This document shows positions 25,957 to 33,538 of a stretch of 55,000 nucleotides of DNA, in pieces (positions within the stretch are counted from its first letter, which is position 1; every line of letters starts with the position of its first letter). Made by a program: the position numbers and the translations under genes. The notes below the pieces were generated by a model. It had not been told where the DNA came from and made no database searches. It worked only from the letters and a program-made list of their open reading frames with translations. This DNA comes from Dokdonia donghaensis DSW-1 (GTDB lineage Bacteria > Bacteroidota > Bacteroidia > Flavobacteriales > Flavobacteriaceae): contig NZ_CP015125.1 in NCBI RefSeq assembly GCF_001653755.1, positions 1-55,000 on the forward strand, in the 5' to 3' direction.

Positions 25957-27225
25957 ATGGAAGGAATACAAACCACAAAACAAAGATTTGGTATTATAGG
26001 AGATAATCCTGGGCTTAATCGTGCAATCGAAAAAGCAATACAAGTGGCGCCTACTGATATATCTGTACTTGTTACGGGAGAGTCTGGGGTAGGTAAAGAA
26101 AGTATCCCACGCATTATACACTCGCTTTCTCATAGAAAACACAATAAGTACATCGCCGTAAACTGTGGAGCAATTCCAGAAGGAACGATAGATAGTGAGC
26201 TTTTTGGCCACGAGAAGGGAGCTTTTACTGGAGCTACCACCACTAGAAGTGGCTATTTTGAAGAGGCAGATGGAGGCACGATTTTTCTAGATGAAGTAGG
26301 AGAATTACCGCTGCCTACACAAGTACGTCTTTTAAGAGTTTTAGAAAATGGAGAGTTCTTAAAAGTGGGATCTTCAAAAACACAAAAAACAGATGTACGC
26401 ATTGTCGCTGCAACAAACGTAGCAATGTTTGATGCCATTGAAGAAGGAAAATTTCGTGAGGATTTATATTACAGGTTAAGCACCGTAGATATTGCTCTAC
26501 CTCCATTAAGAGAGCGCAAAGGCGATATACACTTATTGTTTAGAAAGTTTGCTTCAGACTTTGCGATGAAGTATAAGATGCCTACCATACGCCTAAGTGA
26601 TGAGGCTATACAACTACTCGTGCAATATAGGTGGAGTGGTAACATAAGACAATTACGCAACGTAGCTGAGCAAATATCTGTACTTGAGACTAAACGCGAG
26701 GTAGACGCTACAACAATAAGAAACTATTTGCCAGATACAGGATCTAGACTTCCTGCGGTTGTAAAATCACAAGAAAAGTCAGACTTCTCAAACGAGCGAG
26801 AGATTCTTTACAAAGTGCTTTTTGATATGAAAGCCGACTTAAATGATCTTAAAAAGCTCACGCTCGAGCTTATGAAAAATGGCAACACGCAAGATGTACG
26901 CCAAGAGAATGAAAGTCTTATAAACAAGATTTATAATGATGATCAAGACGACTCTTACGAGACGGTAGAAGAAGTGATGGATGTATTACAGATACCTCAA
27001 AAATCACAACAAGCTCCTAATCCACCTCCTACAGAGCAAGCAGTAGACCCATATCACTTTGCAGAGGAGATAGAAGAGGAAGAAACTTTATCGCTACACG
27101 ACAAGGAGCTGGAACTTATAAAGAAGTCACTAGAGCGTCACAAAGGAAAACGCAAGGCTGCCGCACAAGAACTAGGTATAAGCGAGCGCACACTTTATAG
27201 AAAAATCAAACAGTTTGATCTATAA
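25957..27225 (+). CDS. Sigma-54-dependent transcriptional activator (no sensor domain)
   Basis: A 422-residue AAA+ enhancer-binding protein that remodels RpoN-RNA polymerase using ATP. The AAA+ domain starts at once: Walker A GESGVGKE (41-48), the sigma-54-contacting GAFTGA loop (88-93), Walker B TIFLDEVGELP, and the arginine-finger regions. The C-terminal Fis-type helix-turn-helix is KRKAAAQELGISERTLYRKI (about 400-420). The linker between them is acidic and Pro/Gln rich. There is no receiver, GAF or PAS domain, so activity must be controlled by level or by a partner protein. The immediate downstream neighbours are lptE and secG, but targets are unknown. Confidence 0.93.
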   Translation: MEGIQTTKQRFGIIGDNPGLNRAIEKAIQVAPTDISVLVTGESGVGKESIPRIIHSLSHRKHNKYIAVNCGAIPEGTIDSELFGHEKGAFTGATTTRSGYFEEADGGTIFLDEVGELPLPTQVRLLRVLENGEFLKVGSSKTQKTDVRIVAATNVAMFDAIEEGKFREDLYYRLSTVDIALPPLRERKGDIHLLFRKFASDFAMKYKMPTIRLSDEAIQLLVQYRWSGNIRQLRNVAEQISVLETKREVDATTIRNYLPDTGSRLPAVVKSQEKSDFSNEREILYKVLFDMKADLNDLKKLTLELMKNGNTQDVRQENESLINKIYNDDQDDSYETVEEVMDVLQIPQKSQQAPNPPPTEQAVDPYHFAEEIEEEETLSLHDKELELIKKSLERHKGKRKAAAQELGISERTLYRKIKQFDL

Positions 27226-27274
27226 CCTTAGGCTTGTACATTCAATTTTTAAACCGCATCTTCGTTATCTACAT

Positions 27275-27787
27275 ATGAATTCTATAAAAAGCACCTTACT
27301 TATTATCTTATTTGCACTTGGCTTCCAGAGTTGTGGTGTGTACTCTCTAAGTGGAGTTTCTATTGTAAATGAAGAAACTTTTGAAGTTCGCTTTTTTCAA
27401 AATGAAGCAGCCATTGTAGAACCCGGTATAGACCGTGAGTTTACAGAGCAACTTAGAGATATCATACAGAACCAGTCTCCACTAGTGCTAACAAATACTA
27501 ATGCAGACGTTATTTATGAAGGTGAGATTGTAGAGTACTACATTGCACCACAAGCCTCAACCTCAGAAAATACAGCTGCTCAAAACAGATTAACCATTAC
27601 TATAAACGTGCGTTTTTATAACAACACGCAAACAGACGGTGAGTATGACTTTGAGCGTAGGTTTTCTTTCTTTTCTGACTTTACCGGCACGGCACAACCC
27701 GTGGGTAGTGTACTAGACGCTGCTATAGACGAGATTTATGAACGTATAACTCAAGATGTTTTTAACGCATCACTCGCACGCTGGTAA
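27275..27787 (+). CDS. lptE: LptE-family LPS-assembly lipoprotein
   Basis: LptE plugs the LptD barrel that inserts LPS in the outer membrane. I chose the ATG at 27275 because it yields a lipoprotein signal with lipobox LGFQSC (Cys20). The upstream start at 27215 would only add a run without a family match. The 170-residue product has the LptE pattern: GVYSLSGVSI, then alternating strands (FEVRFFQNEAAIVEPG), then EGEIVEYYIAPQAST and a C-terminal helix ending FNASLARW. It overlaps the stop of the sigma-54 gene only in the unused upstream extension. The stop TAA overlaps the next ATG (TAATG). Confidence 0.83.
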   Translation: MNSIKSTLLIILFALGFQSCGVYSLSGVSIVNEETFEVRFFQNEAAIVEPGIDREFTEQLRDIIQNQSPLVLTNTNADVIYEGEIVEYYIAPQASTSENTAAQNRLTITINVRFYNNTQTDGEYDFERRFSFFSDFTGTAQPVGSVLDAAIDEIYERITQDVFNASLARW

Positions 27788-28701
27788 TGAATACAGAGCA
27801 ATACACATACCTGCTTGAACATCCAGATAAAATTACGGCAGAAGAAACTGCAACTTTACGTGATATTATAGATGCCTTCCCATTCTTTCAGAGCGCCCAG
27901 GCTTTATATCTCAAAGGACTAAAAAATCAAGAAAGCTTTGCTTACAATAAAGCCCTTAAGAAAACAGCTAGTCATACATCAGACAGAGCTGTGCTTTTTG
28001 ACTACATTACCTCAGAGCGTTTTTTACAAAATGACGTAAGCGCACAAATCAAAGAGCAAGAGACCGCCCTGCGCAATCTTATCATCACAGATATAGAAGA
28101 CGTCTCTACCATACTTGATGAAGAAGAACAAGCTAAAGCTTCAAAAATACTAGACCCAGATCTCTTTGTAGAAAAAGTAGACTCAGAGATGACAAGAGCG
28201 AGAGCCGAAGAGACGCTCCAAGTAGGAAAACCATTACCGTTTACTAAGTCTGAGGCGCACTCTTTTAGTGAGTGGTTACAGCTTTCAACCTTTACACCCA
28301 TAGACCGCTCTCAAGATGAAACAACTCAACTAGAAGCTGTAAAAACAAAAGAAGTTATTACGACACTTAAAAATGAGGAAAACGATGAGATTCAACCTAC
28401 TATAAAAGAAGAAGATAGTAGAGAAAGAAAGCGCAAAATTATAGATTCTTTTATAGAAACAAACCCAAAAATAAGTGCTATAAAACCTGCTCAGCCAGAA
28501 AAAAAGAAAATAATTAAAGAACTTCCATATTCTTCTGAGTCGTTGATGACAGAGACTTTAGCGCGTGTTTATGTAGAGCAAAAAAACTTTAAAAAAGCAA
28601 AACAAGCTTACCGCATTTTAAGTTTGAAATATCCAGAAAAAAGTGGTTTCTTTGCAGACCAAATTCGAGCAGTAGAACAACTCGAGCAACAAAAAGATTA
28701 A
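27787..28701 (+). CDS. Conserved hypothetical protein, helical with C-terminal TPR-like region
   Basis: A 304-residue soluble protein starting MNTEQYTYLLEHPDKITAEET, with no signal peptide. The N-terminal third is helical (DAFPFFQSAQALYLKGLKNQ, given in part). The middle is acidic and low complexity. The C-terminus ETLARVYVEQKNFKKAKQAY, followed by LSLKYPEKSGFFADQI, looks like a single TPR-type helical pair. It overlaps lptE by 1 nt and lies 6 nt before secG, so it belongs to the lptE-secG transcript. No known function; its place next to Lpt and Sec genes hints at an envelope-related role. Confidence 0.8.
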   Translation: MNTEQYTYLLEHPDKITAEETATLRDIIDAFPFFQSAQALYLKGLKNQESFAYNKALKKTASHTSDRAVLFDYITSERFLQNDVSAQIKEQETALRNLIITDIEDVSTILDEEEQAKASKILDPDLFVEKVDSEMTRARAEETLQVGKPLPFTKSEAHSFSEWLQLSTFTPIDRSQDETTQLEAVKTKEVITTLKNEENDEIQPTIKEEDSRERKRKIIDSFIETNPKISAIKPAQPEKKKIIKELPYSSESLMTETLARVYVEQKNFKKAKQAYRILSLKYPEKSGFFADQIRAVEQLEQQKD

Positions 28702-28707
28702 AATATT

Positions 28708-29052
28708 ATGAGTACTACGTTTTATATATTTTTAGCACTAATCGTTATTGTAGCATTTTTACTAGTAGTGGTTATTATGGTACAGAATCCTAAAGGTGGC
28801 GGACTTTCTTCTTCTTTTGGAGGTGGCGGTACACAGCAAATGGGTGGTGTGCAAAAAACTACAGACTTTCTAGACAAAGCAACGTGGGCTCTTGCAACCA
28901 TATTACTTATCCTTATACTTGCTAGTAACCTAGCTATTTTTGATGGTTCTGTGACAGCAGAGTCACAAGTATTTGATGCAGATGCTGTAGAACAATCTAC
29001 TCCTGCACCAGCACCGGTAAGTTTACCAGATACAGACGGGGAAGACCAATAA
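28708..29052 (+). CDS. secG: Preprotein translocase subunit SecG
   Basis: SecG is a small subunit of the SecYEG channel. The 114-residue protein has two membrane helices (about 5-25 and 56-76). The conserved linker MVQNPKGGGLSSSFGGGG carries the Gly-rich SecG signature. The tail is acidic and Pro/Ala rich (about residues 85-114), longer than in E. coli and typical of Bacteroidetes. It ends the lptE-unknown-secG operon and is followed by a strong terminator. Confidence 0.92.
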   Translation: MSTTFYIFLALIVIVAFLLVVVIMVQNPKGGGLSSSFGGGGTQQMGGVQKTTDFLDKATWALATILLILILASNLAIFDGSVTAESQVFDADAVEQSTPAPAPVSLPDTDGEDQ

Positions 29053-29072
29053 GTCTCTTATTAAAATATTAT

Positions 29073-29101
29073 AAAAAGCCAGCTTTACAGCTGGCTTTTT
29101 T
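29073..29101 (+). terminator. Intrinsic terminator after secG
   Basis: AAAAAGCCAGC and GCTGGCTTTTT pair perfectly over 11 bp around TTTACA, followed by T residues. It is 21 nt after the secG stop codon. Confidence 0.9.
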
Positions 29102-29132
29102 GTTTTATGCAATTTTGTCAGTGCATAATCAC

Positions 29133-29148
29133 TGGCATAATTTCTGCC
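29133..29148 (+). promoter_or_regulatory. Weak candidate sigma-54 promoter upstream of groES
   Basis: TGGCATAATTTCTGCC has GG and GC exactly 10 nt apart and matches 8 of the 12 fixed positions of TGGCACGnnnnTTGCW. An inverted repeat CAGTG-CATAAT-CACTG lies just upstream (29120-29135). No CIRCE-type element is visible before groES. Chance occurrence is quite possible. Confidence 0.25.
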
Positions 29149-29215
29149 ACTTACGCTAGCGTAACTTACAGAGGTTACAACTAGAATCAAACTTTATAAC
29201 TTAAATTAAATACCA

Positions 29216-29491
29216 ATGGCAATTAAAATTCAACCATTAGCAGACCGCGTTGTAATAGAGCCTGTAGCAGCAGAAACTCAAACAGCATCTGGTTTATATA
29301 TTCCAGATAGCGCACAAGAAAAACAACAAAGAGGTAAAGTAGTTGCTGTAGGATCTGGAACAAAAGATCATACGATGACGGTTAAAGTAGGCGACACTGT
29401 GATATACGGAAAGTATGCAGGTAGTGAACTAAAATTTGATGGTACAGATTATATGATTATGAAAGAGGATGATATCCTTGCGATTGTATAA
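29216..29491 (+). CDS. groS: Co-chaperonin GroES
   Basis: GroES is the lid of the GroEL folding chamber. The 91-residue protein has the typical core IKIQPLADRVVIEPVAAET and the mobile loop (about residues 17-33) with GLYIPDSAQEK. The roof segment GKVVAVGSGTKDHTMTVKVG precedes the C-terminal strand DYMIMKEDDILAIV. Length matches the family (about 92-97). It is separated from groEL by a four-helix-bundle gene, unlike the usual compact groESL operon. Confidence 0.97.
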   Translation: MAIKIQPLADRVVIEPVAAETQTASGLYIPDSAQEKQQRGKVVAVGSGTKDHTMTVKVGDTVIYGKYAGSELKFDGTDYMIMKEDDILAIV

Positions 29492-29495
29492 TACT

Positions 29496-29520
29496 GCAAT
29501 AAGCAATATGCTATAAGCTT
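29496..29520. repeat. Left arm of imperfect inverted repeat flanking the S23-type gene
   Basis: The reverse complement of this 25-nt stretch begins AAGCTTATAGCATATTGC and matches the right arm at 29885-29909 in 19 of 25 positions. It starts 4 nt after the groES stop, so it marks one border of the insertion. Confidence 0.7.
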
Positions 29521-29526
29521 TAGGCT

Positions 29527-29877
29527 ATGAGAGATTTTAGAAAGTATAATATATGGGAGTTAAGCCACAAACTTACTTTAGATATTTATACTGTTTCTAG
29601 AGAATTTCCTCAAAATGAAAGTTATGGCATTGTATCACAAATACGAAGAGCATCTGCCTCTATACCAACAAATATTGCTGAAGGGTGTGGTAGAGATAGT
29701 GATGCAGAATTCAACCGCTTTCTGACAATAGCAATGGGATCGGCAAGCGAAACAGAATACTTACTTATTCTATCAAAAGATCTTCAATATATAGATGATG
29801 AACATTTTGAAAATCTAAATTCAAAAGTGAACATTATTAAACAGAAGATTTATTCATTAAAACAAAAATTAAAATAA
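29527..29877 (+). CDS. Four-helix-bundle (S23-type) protein inserted between groES and groEL
   Basis: The 116-residue protein MRDFRKYNIWELSHKLTLDI carries the signature of the S23/intervening-sequence-protein family: QIRRASASIPTNIAEGCGR and the later SASETEYLLILSKDLQY, with heptad-like helices. Such proteins form pentameric four-helix bundles; they occur inside 23S rRNA intervening sequences, as Avd proteins of retroelements and as lone genes. It starts 35 nt after groES and ends 53 nt before groEL, with inverted repeats on both sides, and no relation to chaperonin function is evident. It is likely a mobile-type element inserted in the groESL operon. Function unknown. Confidence 0.88.
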   Translation: MRDFRKYNIWELSHKLTLDIYTVSREFPQNESYGIVSQIRRASASIPTNIAEGCGRDSDAEFNRFLTIAMGSASETEYLLILSKDLQYIDDEHFENLNSKVNIIKQKIYSLKQKLK

Positions 29878-29884
29878 CAGCTTA

Positions 29885-29909
29885 AAGCTTATTGCATACA
29901 GCATAAAGC
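29885..29909. repeat. Right arm of imperfect inverted repeat flanking the S23-type gene
   Basis: AAGCTTATTGCATACAGC and the following bases match the left arm in inverted orientation (19 of 25). It directly abuts a degenerate palindrome copy and lies just before groEL. Confidence 0.7.
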
Positions 29910-29922
29910 TTTTCGCGAAAGC
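29908..29922. repeat. Degenerate copy of the palindrome (GCTTTTCGCGAAAGC)
   Basis: Same arms GCTTT/AAAGC as the main family, with one additional T. It lies 8 nt upstream of the groEL ATG and overlaps the inverted-repeat border by 2 nt. Confidence 0.6.
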
Positions 29923-29930
29923 AAAAGAAA

Positions 29931-31565
29931 ATGGCAAAAGACATTCAATTTAATATAGAAGCACGCGACGGATTAAAGCGTGGTGTAGATAAACTTGCAA
30001 ACGCAGTAAAAGTTACTTTAGGACCTAAAGGTCGTAACGTGATTATTTCAAAATCTTTTGGAGCGCCACACGTAACAAAGGATGGTGTTACTGTAGCAAA
30101 AGAAATAGAACTAGAAGATGCTCTTGAAAATATGGGAGCACAAATGGTAAAAGAAGTTGCTTCAAAAACTAATGACCTTGCTGGTGACGGTACAACTACA
30201 GCAACAGTACTTGCACAAGCTATCGTAACAGAAGGACTTAAAAACGTAGCTGCTGGTGCAAACCCAATGGACCTTAAAAGAGGTATTGATAAAGCAGTAG
30301 AAGCTATTGTTGCAGATCTAGAAAAGCAAACTGCAAAAGTGGGCAACTCTTCAGACAAGATAAAGCAAGTAGCATCTATCTCTGCAAACAATGATGAAGT
30401 GATAGGAGAACTTATCGCTGAAGCTTTTGGAAAAGTAGGTAAAGAAGGTGTGATCACTGTAGAAGAAGCAAAAGGAACAGAAACGTATGTAGACGTTGTA
30501 GAAGGTATGCAGTTTGATCGCGGTTTCCTTTCTCCATATTTTGTAACAAACAGTGAGAAAATGAGCGCAGAGCTAGACAGCCCGTACATCTTACTATTTG
30601 ACAAAAAGATTTCAAATATGAAAGATTTACTTCCTGTACTTGAGCCAGTGGCACAAACAGGAAAGCCACTTCTTATCATTGCAGAAGATGTAGATGGTGA
30701 AGCACTTGCTACGCTTGTAGTAAACAAACTGCGTGGCGCTCTTAAAATTGCTGCTGTAAAAGCACCAGGTTTTGGAGATCGTCGTAAAGCTATGCTAGAA
30801 GATATTGCTATCCTTACTGGAGGTACTGTAATCTCAGAAGAGAGAGGCTTTACACTAGAAAACACAACGCTAGATATGCTAGGTACTGCAGAGACAGTAA
30901 CTATAGACAAAGACAATACAACTGTTGTAAACGGATCTGGAGATTCAGATATGATTAAAGCTCGCGTAGGGCAAATCAAATCTCAAATAGAGACTACTAC
31001 ATCAGACTATGATAAAGAAAAACTACAAGAGCGCCTTGCAAAACTTGCAGGTGGAGTTGCTGTACTTTATGTAGGTGCTGCCTCTGAGGTTGAGATGAAA
31101 GAGAAAAAAGACCGTGTAGATGACGCTTTACACGCAACTCGTGCCGCTGTAGAAGAAGGTATCGTTGCTGGTGGTGGTGTTGCTCTTGTGCGTGCAAAGA
31201 AATCTCTTGACAAAATAAAAACAGAAAATGCAGACCAAGAGACTGGTGTGCAGATCGTAAACCGTGCGATTGAGTCTCCACTTAGAACGATTGTTTCTAA
31301 TGCTGGTGGTGAAGGAGCTGTTGTGATTTCTAAAGTACTAGAAGGAAAGAAAGACTTTGGTTTTAACGCAAAAAATGGTGAGTACACAGATATGCTTAAA
31401 GCTGGAATTATCGATCCTAAGAAAGTAACACGTGTAGCACTAGAAAATGCTGCTTCTGTTTCTGGAATGATTCTTACTACAGAATGTGCACTTACAGACA
31501 TTAAAGAAGATGCTCCAGCAGCAATGCCACCTATGGGAGGAGGCGGAATGCCAGGAATGATGTAA
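29931..31565 (+). CDS. groL: Chaperonin GroEL
   Basis: GroEL forms the double-ring chamber that folds proteins with ATP. The 544-residue protein shows VTLGPKGRNVIISKS, DGVTVAKEIELED and the ATP-binding loop DLAGDGTTTATVLAQ (Asp of GDGTTT essential). It keeps FDRGFLSPYFVTN (apical-equatorial region) and the C-terminal GGGGMPGMM tail. Length and motifs are entirely normal. The upstream palindrome variant and S23-type gene separate it from groES. A strong terminator follows after 53 nt. Confidence 0.98.
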   Translation: MAKDIQFNIEARDGLKRGVDKLANAVKVTLGPKGRNVIISKSFGAPHVTKDGVTVAKEIELEDALENMGAQMVKEVASKTNDLAGDGTTTATVLAQAIVTEGLKNVAAGANPMDLKRGIDKAVEAIVADLEKQTAKVGNSSDKIKQVASISANNDEVIGELIAEAFGKVGKEGVITVEEAKGTETYVDVVEGMQFDRGFLSPYFVTNSEKMSAELDSPYILLFDKKISNMKDLLPVLEPVAQTGKPLLIIAEDVDGEALATLVVNKLRGALKIAAVKAPGFGDRRKAMLEDIAILTGGTVISEERGFTLENTTLDMLGTAETVTIDKDNTTVVNGSGDSDMIKARVGQIKSQIETTTSDYDKEKLQERLAKLAGGVAVLYVGAASEVEMKEKKDRVDDALHATRAAVEEGIVAGGGVALVRAKKSLDKIKTENADQETGVQIVNRAIESPLRTIVSNAGGEGAVVISKVLEGKKDFGFNAKNGEYTDMLKAGIIDPKKVTRVALENAASVSGMILTTECALTDIKEDAPAAMPPMGGGGMPGMM

Positions 31566-31617
31566 TGGCGAATCGCCATAGATATTTATGAGTTACTCTC
31601 GGAGTGGTTCTAAAAAT

Positions 31618-31650
31618 CAAAAACCTCTGCTTTTCGGCAGAGGTTTTTTT
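31618..31650 (+). terminator. Intrinsic terminator after groEL
   Basis: AAAACCTCTGC and GCAGAGGTTTT pair around TTTTCG, followed by seven T. It lies about 53 nt after the groEL stop codon. A small dyad ATGGCG-AAT-CGCCAT sits before it at 31565-31579. Confidence 0.9.
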
Positions 31651-31663
31651 ATGGTTACTGTTA

Positions 31664-31679
31664 CGCTTTCGCGAAAGCG
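31664..31679. repeat. CGCTTTCGCGAAAGCG palindrome, exact copy
   Basis: Exact copy, 3 nt downstream of the stop codon of the minus-strand gene ending at 31683 and just after the groEL terminator. It lies between two convergent transcripts. Confidence 0.97.
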
Positions 31680-31682
31680 TAA

Positions 31683-31883
31683 TTACTTCTTCACAAATTG
31701 CCAGATAGAAATACTCACCAAAACAAGCAATAAAGGGACAAGCAGCAGAAGGTCTAGACGTGTCTCAAAAGAATTAGACAATCCGTTTACCGAAATAAAT
31801 TGCTGCATATTATACTCCCAGACTAAGTAGAGCGTAAATACAATCAAAGTGCAAATTTGTACGGCGGTGAGTTTCTTTTTCAT
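31683..31883 (-). CDS. Small membrane protein of the metal cluster
   Basis: A 66-residue protein with two hydrophobic segments: AVQICTLIVFTLYLVWEYN (about 7-25) and LLLLVPLLLVLVSISIWQFV (about 45-63). A charged loop of about 20 residues lies between them. No family is recognised. It overlaps the HMA-MauE fusion gene by 4 nt, so it is co-translated with it. It is the last gene of the metal-related cluster and ends 3 nt before a palindrome. Confidence 0.75.
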   Translation of the reverse strand: MKKKLTAVQICTLIVFTLYLVWEYNMQQFISVNGLSNSFETRLDLLLLVPLLLVLVSISIWQFVKK

Positions 31884-32647
31884 AAAAGGTTTGTAAGCAT
31901 TATAACCGCCATTACAATCATAATAGCATTCTCAATAAATGTTGCTTCTGTCATAGGTAGTTTAAGTGCCGTGCCTAGACAAGCACATTGTATCTCTTTC
32001 TTACTCAACAAACTTCTAGTCACGCCTACCGTTGTAATACCTAGTATGACAATAGTAAGTACAAGTGCTATGACTATTTGTAATCGCATTAAAAACATAA
32101 GTCCCAGTGCAAGCTCTATAAATGGGTATACGTAACCATATGCAGGTACTGCACCAGCTAGTGGATCATACATCGCAAAGCTTGTTTTAAATCCGTTAAT
32201 GTCTAAAAATTTAAAAAAGCTAAAAACAACATAAAACAGTCCCATAAAATCTAGCATTGCTTGATCCCACAAACCATCTTTAAAATGAAGTAATACGGCT
32301 GCTCCAGTTATAAACAAAAAGATAAGAAAGAGTGGCTTGAGTTGTTGCAATTTTGACTCACTTGCTTCTGGCGTAGCAATCTCATTACTTGCAAAAACAC
32401 CAGTGCTCTTCTCTTGCGTTTCACTCTCTGCTTTTGAATACTTCTTTAATGATATACGATACTTTTCTGGCAATGCACTTTTTAAATGGTCAAGTGTTAC
32501 CTCGTCGTCCATTGTAAGGGTAGCCTCTTCGTTTTCTAAAGAAACAATAGCCTGCGAGACGCCGGCTACTCCAGCAAGTTTTTGCTCAACTCCAGTACGA
32601 CAACCATTACAGGTCATTCCTTTTATACTATAAACTTGCGTTTTCAT
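31880..32647 (-). CDS. HMA domain fused to a MauE/DoxX-like membrane domain
   Basis: The 255-residue protein starts with a heavy-metal-associated domain, with KGMTCNGCRTGV (Cys13, Cys16), the classical Cu(I)-binding CxxC. After a linker (about 70-105) come four membrane segments, with a Cys-x-Cys pair in QCACLGTALKLP between the third and fourth. The four-helix part and CACLG motif resemble MauE-type membrane proteins linked to thiol redox in the periplasm. Fusion of HMA to a MauE-like domain suggests metal delivery coupled to thiol chemistry. It overlaps the genes on both sides by 1-4 nt, so it is translated in one block. Confidence 0.83.
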   Translation of the reverse strand: MKTQVYSIKGMTCNGCRTGVEQKLAGVAGVSQAIVSLENEEATLTMDDEVTLDHLKSALPEKYRISLKKYSKAESETQEKSTGVFASNEIATPEASESKLQQLKPLFLIFLFITGAAVLLHFKDGLWDQAMLDFMGLFYVVFSFFKFLDINGFKTSFAMYDPLAGAVPAYGYVYPFIELALGLMFLMRLQIVIALVLTIVILGITTVGVTRSLLSKKEIQCACLGTALKLPMTEATFIENAIMIVMAVIMLTNLL

Positions 32648-33537
32648 TAGTCTTTGTGATCTTCGTGGTCGTGATGATCATTATGAGTACTGTGCCCATC
32701 TTTACCACTTATTTCTACCTCTTGCTGGGTGTAGAGACTTAATGACTTGCCTTTATAATTTGTCACATACAACACCTCATCAATTATGATTAAATCTGTA
32801 GGTTTTGAGATATCTGTATCAAGCACTTGCTTGAGATTTCCTTCTAGATCAAAAACAAGTACTCTATCGTTCTCAAAATCTGTTGCATAAACATTAGTAT
32901 CTGATACAAAAATGCCAGTTGCTGCATTCATCTTTTGGTCTTCACCTATGGTTTTAAGATGATTGCCTTTTTTATCAAACACCTGCAGCCTGTTATTATA
33001 AGCATCTGCCACCCAGATATTACTTTCTGTTAAGTGCACATCTGTGGGATAATAAAAATCTCCTTCTGCTTTTCCTTCTTTTCCAAAAGACGACCAAGTT
33101 TTACAATCTAATGTATAGAGTATACGGTTGTTATAAAAATCTGCAATAGCCATCATACTATCTTTTACTGCTATTCCTGCCGGAGCATCTAGCGAGTCTT
33201 TGATAGCAATATTAATTCTAAGATTTTCAAGAACACTAACTACACTATCATTTCCATATTGCGGTATGTAGAGAATACCCTTTTCGGTAGCAATGTGCAT
33301 AGGCCTGTCTAATGAGTCTATGGTTTTTAAAATTATGCCGCTTGTATCTATTAACACTACCCTATTACGATCTCCATCACTGAGCCAGATTCCTTTATGG
33401 CCTTGAGCGATACCTATAGGGTTTACATCTGCAAGAGCTATAGTTTTAGTATGTACCCAGCGTGTTTCCGTTTGTTTTTTTTCTTGACAGCTGGCTATAA
33501 GCATCGCTGTCAATACTATAATTATAAACTGCTTCAT
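32647..33537 (-). CDS. NHL-repeat lipoprotein with His-rich tail
   Basis: The 296-residue protein has a lipoprotein signal (lipobox MLIASC, Cys17). It contains about five NHL-type beta-propeller repeats, for example GIAQGHKGIWLSDGDRNRVVLIDTSG, given in part, and VADAYNNRLQVFDKKGNHLKTIG, also in part. The C-terminus HSTHNDHHDHEDHKD is strongly His/Asp rich and likely binds divalent metal or Cu. It lies 1 nt after the HMA protein gene on one side and overlaps the HMA-MauE gene by 1 nt on the other. It is probably exported to the outer face of the membrane. A metal-capture or sensing role is inferred. Confidence 0.85.
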   Translation of the reverse strand: MKQFIIIVLTAMLIASCQEKKQTETRWVHTKTIALADVNPIGIAQGHKGIWLSDGDRNRVVLIDTSGIILKTIDSLDRPMHIATEKGILYIPQYGNDSVVSVLENLRINIAIKDSLDAPAGIAVKDSMMAIADFYNNRILYTLDCKTWSSFGKEGKAEGDFYYPTDVHLTESNIWVADAYNNRLQVFDKKGNHLKTIGEDQKMNAATGIFVSDTNVYATDFENDRVLVFDLEGNLKQVLDTDISKPTDLIIIDEVLYVTNYKGKSLSLYTQQEVEISGKDGHSTHNDHHDHEDHKD

Positions 33538-33538
33538 A

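Noticed and set aside
29496..29909. The groES-groEL insert as a toxin-antitoxin module
   Set aside because: Only one gene is present and it has the S23 four-helix signature, not a toxin or antitoxin fold.
30000..31500. Long minus-strand open frame inside groEL
   Set aside because: It has no recognisable motifs and runs antisense to a strongly conserved gene; codon bias of groEL explains it.
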